Source: an uncultured Oscillospiraceae bacterium
GTDB lineage: Bacteria > Bacillota > Clostridia > Oscillospirales > Acutalibacteraceae
DNA length: 5,438 nt
Assembly (NCBI GenBank): GCA_900554525.1
Contig: USHL01000106.1
Span: forward strand, 1-5,438
Direction of reading: 5' to 3'
A program made the translations under genes and the position numbers. The notes under the pieces are model-generated. The model was not told where the DNA came from and ran no database searches. It was given only the letters and a program-made list of their open reading frames with translations. Below, one piece after another: positions 1 through 5,131 of the stretch (its first letter is position 1; every line of letters begins with the position of its first letter).

Positions 1-1148
1 GTCTTTACTGCGGTTTTCGGGGTGTAGTTAAGGTCGCATTCCTCGTCATGCTCTTCAAGGTTGATGGTCGGGGGGACGGTATCGCTTGTCAGCGCCTTTA
101 CGGCTGCGATTGCCTCAACCGCTCCGGCCGCTCCGAGCATATGGCCGGTCATCGACTTGGTGGAGCTGATGTGAAGCTTGCCGGCTTGATCTCCGAAAGC
201 CTTTTTAAAGGCCCTGGTTTCTGTCTTGTCATTAAGGGCGGTGCCGGTGCCGTGTGCGTTGATATAAACCTTTTCGGCTGAATACTCGGTTCCTTCAAGG
301 GCCTTTGAAATAGCGTCGGCAGTGTAGGTTGCCTCCGGGTCCGGAGCCGTTACGTGGTGGGCGTCGCAGGTTGCGCCGTAGCCGCAGACCTCGGCGTAAA
401 TATGCGCACCGCGCGCAGCCGCGTGTTCGTATTCTTCAAGTATCATAATGCCGGCGCCTTCGCCTATGACAAATCCGGCGCGCCGCTTGTCAAACGGCAG
501 TGAGGCCGCGTTCGGGTCTTCGGCATGGCTGAGAGCCATACAGTTTACAAAGCCGGATACGCATAACGGGTTTATTGCGGCTTCGGAGCCACCGCATATT
601 GCGGCGGTCAGATAGCCGTCCTTTATGGCGCGGTAAGCCTCGCCTATGGCGGAGGTGCCGCTGGCGCAGGCGGTGGAAAGCGACATAGTGTTGCCGTGAG
701 CGCCGAAGCGTATGGCTACCTGCCCCGCAGCGATGTTTATAATCATTTTGGGGACAAAAAGCGGGCTTACTCTGCCGGGTCCCTTTTCGTGAAGTATATT
801 GTAGTTCTCGCAGAGGGTGTTAATGCCGCCCACTCCCGACGCTACGTAAACGCCTAACTCTTCGCCGTCGATTTTGCCCTCAAGACCACTGTCCTCCATG
901 GCCTCGGCCGCGGCGCAGAGTGCATACTGGGTGTAAAGGTCGAGCTTCCTTGCGGCCGCTTTTTCTATTCTTGAGGTAGGGTCGAAGTCCTTTACCTCCG
1001 CCGCTACCTTGGCCTTGTATTCGGAGGCGTCGAAATGGGTTATGGGGGCGATGCCGTTTTTGCCGTTTACGGCGCTTTCCCAAAAGCTTTTTACGTCGTT
1101 GCCTATCGGCGTCACGGCGCCGAGACCCGTTATACAAACTCGTTTCAT
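1..1148 (-). CDS. fabF: Beta-ketoacyl-ACP synthase II (FabF), C-terminus cut by window edge
   Basis: FabF carries out the elongating condensation of FAS II: it takes an acyl chain from acyl-ACP onto its cysteine and joins it to malonyl-ACP with loss of CO2, in the cytoplasm. 382 full codons are visible. The protein begins MKRVCITGLGAVTPIG, the usual thiolase-fold KAS start. The nucleophile is Cys161 in STACASGTSAIGEA, and the two catalytic histidines are His299 in NAHGTGT and His336 in STKSMTGHMLGA, with the conserved Lys331 in the same motif. These lie four or fewer residues from the E. coli positions (163, 303, 340, 335 as I recall them). Family members have about 410 residues, so roughly 30 are lost beyond base 1, including the C-terminal Gly/Phe loop. 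The ATG at 1148 follows AAGGAG with a 6-base spacer inside the 13-base gap after fabG. No frameshift or internal stop is seen. FabB is an alternative name for the class, but the context and sequence favour FabF. Confidence 0.96.
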   Translation of the reverse strand, partial: MKRVCITGLGAVTPIGNDVKSFWESAVNGKNGIAPITHFDASEYKAKVAAEVKDFDPTSRIEKAAARKLDLYTQYALCAAAEAMEDSGLEGKIDGEELGVYVASGVGGINTLCENYNILHEKGPGRVSPLFVPKMIINIAAGQVAIRFGAHGNTMSLSTACASGTSAIGEAYRAIKDGYLTAAICGGSEAAINPLCVSGFVNCMALSHAEDPNAASLPFDKRRAGFVIGEGAGIMILEEYEHAAARGAHIYAEVCGYGATCDAHHVTAPDPEATYTADAISKALEGTEYSAEKVYINAHGTGTALNDKTETRAFKKAFGDQAGKLHISSTKSMTGHMLGAAGAVEAIAAVKALTSDTVPPTINLEEHDEECDLNYTPKTAVK

Positions 1149-1161
1149 ATTTATCTCCTTG

Positions 1162-1896
1162 TTACATGGCGAGTCCGCCGTCGATGCGGATTACCTCGCC
1201 GGTAATGTAATTTGAATTATCCGAGGCCAAAAACAATACCAGCTGAGCAATTTCCTCGGGAGCGGCGAAGCGCTTCATCGGTATCGCGTCGCGCAGCTCC
1301 TTATTGTCCTTGAAAGCGGTTGTCATATCGGTGTCCACAAAGCCGGGAGCTACCGCGTTGCAGCATATCCCGCGCGAGGCAAGCTCCTTGGCGACCGACT
1401 TGGTAAGACCTATAAGTCCCGCCTTTGAGGAGGAATAATTGGTCTGTCCCGCGTTGCCCATAAGTCCCGAGACCGAGCTTACATTGATGATTTTGCCGCT
1501 CTTTTTGCGCATCATTACCTGATATACCTGCTTTATGGTGTTGTAAGCTCCGGTAAGGTTGGTATCAATGACCGCTTCAAATTCCTCCGGCTTCATAGAA
1601 AGCATAAGCTTATCCTTGGTGATCCCTGCGTTGTTTACCAGAATATCCACCGTTGAGAATTCTTCGATTATATCCTTGAACACTGCTGAAACAGCCTCGA
1701 AATCTGCGACGTTGCATTTGTAGGCTTTCGCTTTTATGCCGAGCGCCGAAAGCTCTGCTTCGGTTTCTTTCGCCGCGGTATCGTTGCCCGCGTAAAGAAA
1801 GGCAACGTCGGCGTCGTTTTCCGCAAAGGTGCGGCATATTGCTTTTCCTATACCGCGTGCGCCGCCGGTCACGACGGCAACTTTATTTTTCAGCAT
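1162..1896 (-). CDS. fabG: 3-oxoacyl-ACP reductase (FabG)
   Basis: This is the NADPH-dependent reductase of FAS II, which turns beta-ketoacyl-ACP into 3-hydroxyacyl-ACP. It is a complete 244-residue classical short-chain dehydrogenase, the standard FabG length. The Rossmann cofactor loop TGGARGIG is at residues 10-17 and NNAG at 88-91. The catalytic tetrad is Asn113, Ser141, Tyr154 and Lys158 (NYSSSK). The segment SGLMGNAGQTNY and the ending TGEVIRIDGG are typical of FabG rather than of other SDR enzymes, and the place between fabD and fabF settles the role. Its ATG follows directly, with no spacer, the TAA that ends the open frame lying downstream of the fabD TGA. Its ribosome binding site (GGAG, 9-base spacer) lies within that remnant, so translation reaching that TAA would be tightly coupled to fabG. 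It stops with TAA, and fabF starts 13 bases later. Confidence 0.97.
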   Translation of the reverse strand: MLKNKVAVVTGGARGIGKAICRTFAENDADVAFLYAGNDTAAKETEAELSALGIKAKAYKCNVADFEAVSAVFKDIIEEFSTVDILVNNAGITKDKLMLSMKPEEFEAVIDTNLTGAYNTIKQVYQVMMRKKSGKIINVSSVSGLMGNAGQTNYSSSKAGLIGLTKSVAKELASRGICCNAVAPGFVDTDMTTAFKDNKELRDAIPMKRFAAPEEIAQLVLFLASDNSNYITGEVIRIDGGLAM

Positions 1897-1944
1897 TTAT
1901 TTCAGCTCCGTAAGTATTTTTTCAAGCTCTTCCGGTGAAGATCA
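1897..1944 (-). other. In-frame tail of fabD behind a TGA codon
   Basis: The fabD frame reads Tyr-Val, then TGA (1942-1944), then SSPEELEKILTELK and TAA (1897-1899), directly followed by the fabG ATG. What is seen: the tail has no other stop and reads like the amphipathic last helix of Firmicute FabD proteins, which commonly end in a V-S-D-x-E-S-L-E-like segment. With the TGA read as an amino acid, FabD would have 303 residues, a normal length, and the fabD-fabG junction would be as tight as others in this operon. Explanations, in my order of preference: a recent nonsense change, a base error in the assembly (for example from TGC, TGT, TGG or GGA), or read-through of UGA. Every Trp codon I checked in the window is TGG, and no other gene here has an internal TGA, so a wholesale code change is not supported. 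Confidence 0.7.
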
Positions 1945-2808
1945 GACATACGCCCTGCTTTCGGGCAGTATTTTGGGAATCAGCTTGGTAAGCACCGAGC
2001 CGACTCCGGTTTCAATGAATACCGTGATGCCGGAATTCGCCATCTTTCTGATGATTTCCTCCCATTTTACGGGATGATTTATCTGTTCGGTCAGAATTGC
2101 TTTGTAATCCTCTCCGTAGATTTCCGCCGTACGGTTGGAATACGCCGGAATTGCGGTCGGAGTAAAGGTGTATTTTGCAAGCTCTTCGCCGAACTGTGCG
2201 GAAGCGCTGTCCATAAACGGAGAATGAAAGCCGCCGCCTACCTTGAGCGGCAGGGCTCTTCCGCCGGCCGCCTTTACTTCCCCGTAGAATGCCTCCAGCT
2301 GTTCGGGTATCCCCGAAACGACCAGCTGGCCGGGGCAGTTGTAGTTGACAGGATATACCGAATCGTAATGCGAGCAAAGCTCCTCGACGGTTTCGTTCGG
2401 AAGCTTTACTATGGCCGCCATAGCGGCGGTCACCTTTTCGGAGGCCTTTTGCATAAATTCTCCGCGGCGGCAGGCAAGCCTAAAGCCGTCGGTATAGCTG
2501 TATGCTCCTGCAAATGCGAGAGCCGGAATTTCGCCTAAGGAAAATCCCGCGGCGGCGGAAGGGTTAAGCCCGGCCTTTTTTGCGGCCGCAGCGGCCGCAA
2601 GATCGGCGAGATAAAGCGCCGGCTGGGTATTGGCGGTGGCTTTCAGCTCTTCCTCGCTGCCTGAAAACATAATTTTAAGGGTTCCGGGGCGCATCGCTTC
2701 TGCGGTGTCGAAAAGCTCCTTTATTTTGGAATCGCTGTCGTACCACGCTTTGCCCATACCGGGGTACTGCGCGCCCTGACCCGAAAACAAAAAACCTATT
2801 TTATCCAT
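1942..2808 (-). CDS. fabD: Malonyl-CoA:ACP transacylase (FabD), ending early at an in-frame TGA
   Basis: FabD moves malonyl from CoA to the AcpP arm and so supplies extender units to FabH and FabF. The 288-residue product begins MDKIGFLFSGQGAQYPGMG, with the GQGAQ oxyanion motif at 10-14. The serine nucleophile is Ser90 in GFSLGE, where most family members have GHSLGE. Arg115 in RRGEFMQ is the carboxylate-binding arginine, His195 in GGFHSPFM the catalytic histidine, and Gln242 in EQINHPVKW the conserved glutamine. The usual GPG near the C-terminus reads GVG (268-270). The family has about 300-315 residues. Here the frame ends in TGA at 1942-1944, while the same frame continues for 14 codons with FabD-like character to TAA. 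The ATG at 2808 overlaps the end of fabK by 13 bases and follows AGGGG and GGG purine runs within fabK, which suggests coupled translation. Function is very likely retained because all catalytic residues precede the stop. Confidence 0.94.
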   Translation of the reverse strand: MDKIGFLFSGQGAQYPGMGKAWYDSDSKIKELFDTAEAMRPGTLKIMFSGSEEELKATANTQPALYLADLAAAAAAKKAGLNPSAAAGFSLGEIPALAFAGAYSYTDGFRLACRRGEFMQKASEKVTAAMAAIVKLPNETVEELCSHYDSVYPVNYNCPGQLVVSGIPEQLEAFYGEVKAAGGRALPLKVGGGFHSPFMDSASAQFGEELAKYTFTPTAIPAYSNRTAEIYGEDYKAILTEQINHPVKWEEIIRKMANSGITVFIETGVGSVLTKLIPKILPESRAYV

Positions 2809-3746
2809 TTTCCCGCCCCTTTGAGTACTTCCTCACAGCCGGTGATAACGTCGTTTATAATTTCAGCGGCGGTCTGCTCCGATTTGACAAGCCCGCTTAT
2901 CTGGCCCGCAAGGAAACAGCCCTCCTTGGTGTCGCCTTTAACGGCGGCTTTCCTTAATGCGCCGACGCCTAAATCGGCTATGCTTTCGGCGGTGGCGTCC
3001 GGGGCATATTCCAGCTTTGTGAAGTTGCGGGAAAAGCTGTTTTTAAGACAGCGGCAGGTATTTCCGCCGAAACGGCGTCCGGTCGTGACAGTAGAGATAT
3101 CGCCTGCCTTTAAAACCATATCCTTGTAGTTCTGATGCACGCCGCATTCCTTGGCGACAAGAAAACGGGTGCCCATCTGAACGCCGCAGGCGCCGAGCAT
3201 CAGCGCGGCCGCCATGCCTCTGCCGTCGGCTATTCCTCCGGCGGCGACAACGGGTATATTCACTGCGTCCGCCACCTGCGGAACCAGCGACATAGTGGTA
3301 AGCTCGCCGATATGTCCGCCCGATTCCTGCCCTTCGGCCACGACAGCGGCCGCGCCGGCCTTTTCCATCATTTTAGCCATAGCGCAGCTTGCGATGACCG
3401 GAATAACCGTGATGCCGGCCGCCTTCCATTTTTCCATATACTTTGCCGGACTTCCGGCGCCGGTAGTCACAACCTTTACTCCCTCTTCAACTACGAGGTC
3501 AGCAACCTCGTCGGCATGGGGACTCATAAGCATAATGTTGACGCCGAACGGCTTGTCGGTAAGCGCGCGGGCGGCGGCAATCTGCTCTTTAAGATAGTCG
3601 GCACCGGCGTTCATAGCCGAAATAAGACCGAGCCCGCCGGCGTTGGAAACAGCGGCGGCAAGCCTGCCGTCGGCAATCCAGGCCATCCCGCCCTGAATTA
3701 CGGGATATTTGATATTGAGTATTTCGCAAAGTTCGGATTTTATCAT
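2796..3746 (-). CDS. fabK: FMN-dependent enoyl-ACP reductase II (FabK)
   Basis: FabK catalyses the last reduction of each elongation cycle, trans-2-enoyl-ACP to acyl-ACP, with FMN and NAD(P)H. It replaces the SDR-type FabI. The 316-residue product has the TIM-barrel fold of the nitronate monooxygenase family: YPVIQGGMAWIAD at 14-26 and NAGGLGLI at 35-42 near the flavin, NIMLMSP at 70-76, the FabK signature ESGGHIGELTTM at 141-152 with the putative catalytic His145, and the phosphate-binding AAGGIADGRG (168-177) and QMGTRF (190-195). Nitronate monooxygenase is the main alternative, but the signature and the position between acpP and fabD make FabK the strong choice. The start is the ATG at 3746, which has GGAG at 3754-3757 with a 7-base spacer. 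A TTG at 3776, abutting the acpP stop, would add ten poorly FabK-like residues and has no ribosome binding site of its own. The gene ends in TAG and overlaps fabD. Confidence 0.94.
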   Translation of the reverse strand: MIKSELCEILNIKYPVIQGGMAWIADGRLAAAVSNAGGLGLISAMNAGADYLKEQIAAARALTDKPFGVNIMLMSPHADEVADLVVEEGVKVVTTGAGSPAKYMEKWKAAGITVIPVIASCAMAKMMEKAGAAAVVAEGQESGGHIGELTTMSLVPQVADAVNIPVVAAGGIADGRGMAAALMLGACGVQMGTRFLVAKECGVHQNYKDMVLKAGDISTVTTGRRFGGNTCRCLKNSFSRNFTKLEYAPDATAESIADLGVGALRKAAVKGDTKEGCFLAGQISGLVKSEQTAAEIINDVITGCEEVLKGAGKWIK

Positions 3747-3753
3747 TATTTTT

Positions 3754-3757
3754 CTCC
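3754..3757 (-). promoter_or_regulatory. Ribosome binding site that sets the fabK start
   Basis: GGAG lies 7 bases before the ATG at 3746 in the gap between acpP and fabK. It decides for this ATG over the TTG at 3776, giving 316 residues. Confidence 0.8.
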
Positions 3758-3758
3758 G

Positions 3759-3775
3759 TGCCTTAACAAAGGGCA
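3759..3775 (-). other. Small stem-loop just after acpP
   Basis: On the minus strand TGCC pairs with GGCA, then after one bulged C two T-A pairs close a TGTT loop. It starts two bases after the acpP stop and ends just before the fabK ribosome binding site. There is no U-run directly after it, so it is not a terminator. It might affect mRNA end stability between acpP and fabK. The stem is short and could be chance. Confidence 0.3.
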
Positions 3776-3776
3776 A

Positions 3777-3998
3777 TTATTTTTTAAGCTCTTCGATTTT
3801 TGCGATAAGATCGCCTACGGTGGCGAGAGATTCGTCGGGCTCAATGTTAACGCCGAATTCATCCTCAATGTTCATAAGCAGCTCTACAATATCGAGAGAG
3901 TCGATTCCGAGATCGGAAAACTTGGTTTCGGCCGTTACGGATTCGGTATCGATGTCAGCCTTTTCTGCGAGTAATTCTTTGATTTTGTCGAGTATCAT
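3777..3998 (-). CDS. acpP: Acyl carrier protein (AcpP)
   Basis: This is the small acidic carrier that holds growing acyl chains on a 4'-phosphopantetheine arm and passes them between all other enzymes of this operon. The 73-residue product (usual size 73-80) contains GIDSLDIVELLMNIEDEFG, with Ser34 of the DSLD motif as the attachment site. The acidic helix II after it (Glu39, Glu45, Asp46, Glu47) is the usual docking surface for FAS II partners. Four-helix topology is expected from the pattern. The ATG at 3998 follows AAAGGAG with an 8-base spacer, one of the best ribosome binding sites in the window, which fits the high abundance of ACP. It sits 45 bases after fabH and 30 before the fabK ATG, with a weak stem-loop in each gap. 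A carrier for a polyketide or peptide pathway is unlikely given the neighbours. Confidence 0.97.
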   Translation of the reverse strand: MILDKIKELLAEKADIDTESVTAETKFSDLGIDSLDIVELLMNIEDEFGVNIEPDESLATVGDLIAKIEELKK

Positions 3999-4023
3999 AA
4001 TATTTTCTCCTTTGAATTTAATA

Positions 4024-4041
4024 TAAAAACAGCTTTGCTGT
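4024..4041 (-). terminator. Weak terminator-like hairpin between fabH and acpP
   Basis: Two bases after the fabH stop the minus strand reads ACAGC-AAA-GCTGT (4029-4041), a perfect 5-bp stem with a 3-base loop, followed by T's and an AT run (TTTTATAT). The shape is that of an intrinsic terminator, but the stem is short and has only three G-C pairs, so at most partial termination is expected. It may instead protect an RNA end. acpP and the genes after it still look like the same operon, and I found no convincing promoter between this hairpin and acpP. Confidence 0.35.
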
Positions 4042-4043
4042 AA

Positions 4044-4997
4044 TTACCATTTTATAAGGCAGGCGCCGTTTGAAAGTCCGCCTCCGAAAGCGGTCATAAT
4101 TATGAGATCGCCTTTTTCGAGCCGGCCCGCACGGTTGATTTCGTCAAGCGCGATCGGTATGCTTGCGCTTGAGGTGTTGCCGTACTTATCGATATTCACC
4201 GCAAATTTTTCAAAAGGTATTTTGAGCTTGCGGGAAGCAAAGTCGATTATGCGGGAATTTGCCTGGTGCGGGATGATATATTTGATATCGTCTTTAGATA
4301 ATCCGTTGCGTTCAAGCAGGGTGCCGATGTCGTGTGTGATGGCGTTTACGGCGTATTTGAAAGTTTCCTGACCCTGCATCATAATGTAAGGGGGCCGGTT
4401 ATCCCCTTTGTAGAAAGGCGTGTCGCCGTTATACGAGGGTATCTTTATCACGTCGTCTCCGCCTACGGTGGTAAGCTCGCTGTCGATATAGCCGTCGCCC
4501 TCTGACAGCACCGCCGCTCCGGCGCCGTCACCGAAGATTATGCAGGTGCCGCGGTCGGACCAGTCGAGTATACCGCTCAGACGTTCGGCCCCGACCACCA
4601 GCACTTTTTTTACCCTTCCGCGCGCGAAATAGCCGGCGGCTGTCTCCAAAAGGAAGATAAACGCAGAGCAGGCGGCGTTGATGTCGTAAGCGGGGCAGGA
4701 TGCGCCGAGCTTTTTCTGCAGCAGGCTTGCCACCGACGGGCAGATATTTTCTCCCGAAACGGTAGCGCCTAAAATAAGGTCAAGCTCTTCGGGGGAGGTA
4801 TGAGCGTTTTCAAGAGCGCGGAGAGCTGCCTGATAAGCCATATCGGTGGCGGTCTCGTTTACGCTTATACGGCGTTCGGAAATACCCACCCGCTGCTTTA
4901 TCCATTCGTCGTTTGTGTCTACAAGCTTGGAAATATCATTGTTTGTCACAGTGTTTTCAGGCACATACATACCTGTACCGATTATTGAAAAGCTCAT
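4044..4997 (-). CDS. fabH: Beta-ketoacyl-ACP synthase III (FabH)
   Basis: FabH starts each fatty acid by condensing an acyl-CoA primer with malonyl-ACP. Its primer choice (acetyl or branched) sets straight versus branched chains and so membrane fluidity. The 317-residue product (family about 310-330) begins MSFSIIGTGMYVPENTVTN, with the substrate-channel segment TNDEWIKQRVGISERR at 28-43. The catalytic triad is Cys110 in NAACSAF, His244 in IIPHQANSRI and Asn274 in YGNTSSASIP, near or equal to the E. coli positions 112, 244 and 274. The glycine-rich ending FGGGLSNGACLIKW is typical. The start is the ATG at 4997, with GGAG at 5004-5007 and a 6-base spacer. A TTG at 5009 would lie within that ribosome binding site and add only four residues. 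It is the first gene of the operon, divergent from the sigma-factor gene. Primer specificity cannot be told from the sequence alone. Confidence 0.96.
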   Translation of the reverse strand: MSFSIIGTGMYVPENTVTNNDISKLVDTNDEWIKQRVGISERRISVNETATDMAYQAALRALENAHTSPEELDLILGATVSGENICPSVASLLQKKLGASCPAYDINAACSAFIFLLETAAGYFARGRVKKVLVVGAERLSGILDWSDRGTCIIFGDGAGAAVLSEGDGYIDSELTTVGGDDVIKIPSYNGDTPFYKGDNRPPYIMMQGQETFKYAVNAITHDIGTLLERNGLSKDDIKYIIPHQANSRIIDFASRKLKIPFEKFAVNIDKYGNTSSASIPIALDEINRAGRLEKGDLIIMTAFGGGLSNGACLIKW

Positions 4998-5003
4998 AAA
5001 AAT

Positions 5004-5007
5004 CTCC
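5004..5007 (-). promoter_or_regulatory. Ribosome binding site that sets the fabH start
   Basis: GGAG, in the context TTGGAGA, is placed 6 bases before the ATG at 4997. The upstream TTG at 5009 overlaps this site and is therefore not a credible start. Confidence 0.8.
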
Positions 5008-5011
5008 AATC

Positions 5012-5047
5012 TGCCGTTGTTTCTGTATAGTTAGTGTCGCTGTTTCA
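5012..5047 (-). repeat. Imperfect 13-base direct repeat upstream of fabH
   Basis: Read on the minus strand, TGAAACAGCGACA (5047 to 5035) recurs as AGAAACAACGGCA (5024 to 5012). Ten of 13 positions agree and two of the three differences are purine for purine, giving the shared pattern GAAACARCGRCA. The copies are 23 bases apart, close to two helical turns, and both lie in the fabH upstream region just before its ribosome binding site. Between them is TATACA (5029 to 5024), a possible -10 element for fabH, though no -35 with good spacing was found. A paired site for a regulator is possible. It does not resemble the FapR or FabT operators as I know them. The repeat is visible; its role is unproven. 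Confidence 0.4.
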
Positions 5048-5060
5048 AAAAAAGTTACAG

Positions 5061-5108
5061 AATTTTTTAAAATAATTTTTTGACTTGATGGTATAAAGGT
5101 GATAAAAT
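5061..5108 (+). promoter_or_regulatory. Housekeeping (sigma-A type) promoter for the sigma-factor gene, with an AT-rich upstream tract
   Basis: TTGACT at 5080-5085 (5 of 6 to TTGACA) and TAAAAT at 5103-5108 (5 of 6 to TATAAT) are separated by exactly 17 bases. The 19 bases just before the -35 (5061-5079) consist only of A and T, with A- and T-runs like an UP element. Transcription would begin near 5115, leaving a leader of only about 15 bases before the likely start of the sigma gene. This is the best promoter in the window. The fabH-facing strand in the same region shows nothing of equal quality. Confidence 0.75.
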
Positions 5109-5124
5109 AAGTTTAATTTAAAAC

Positions 5125-5131
5125 GGGAGGT
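5125..5131 (+). promoter_or_regulatory. Shine-Dalgarno sequence GGGAGGT overlapping the only usual start codon of the sigma gene
   Basis: GGGAGGT is a strong match to the 16S rRNA tail. The only ATG/GTG/TTG in frame near it, GTG at 5130, overlaps it, while the codons at the normal distance are TAT (5136) and ACG (5139). This makes the true start uncertain. Confidence 0.6.

Noticed and set aside
1942..1944. An alternative genetic code with TGA as Trp or Gly
   Set aside because: The Trp codons checked in FabH, FabK, FabF and the sigma factor are TGG, Gly GGA is used normally, and no other gene here contains an internal TGA. One codon is not enough evidence.
3747..3776. TTG start at 3776 giving a 326-residue FabK
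   Set aside because: It abuts the acpP stop, has no fitting ribosome binding site, and the extra ten residues do not resemble FabK; the ATG at 3746 has GGAG at good spacing.
3135..3974. A 279-codon open frame on the plus strand across fabK and acpP, plus several other plus-strand frames opposite fabH, fabD and fabK
   Set aside because: They lie antisense to well-identified enzymes, show no recognisable motifs or ribosome binding sites, and their sequence follows the codon bias of the opposite strand.
5024..5048. Possible fabH promoter TTGAAA (5048 to 5043) with TATACA (5029 to 5024) on the minus strand
   Set aside because: The spacer is only 13 bases, too short for a normal sigma-A promoter, and no better -35 lies 16-18 bases upstream of TATACA.
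5036..5059. ECF-like promoter TGTAAC (5059 to 5054) with CGAC (5039 to 5036) facing fabH
   Set aside because: The spacing is 14 bases, whereas SigX/SigW-type promoters need about 16-17. The match is probably chance in a T-rich stretch.
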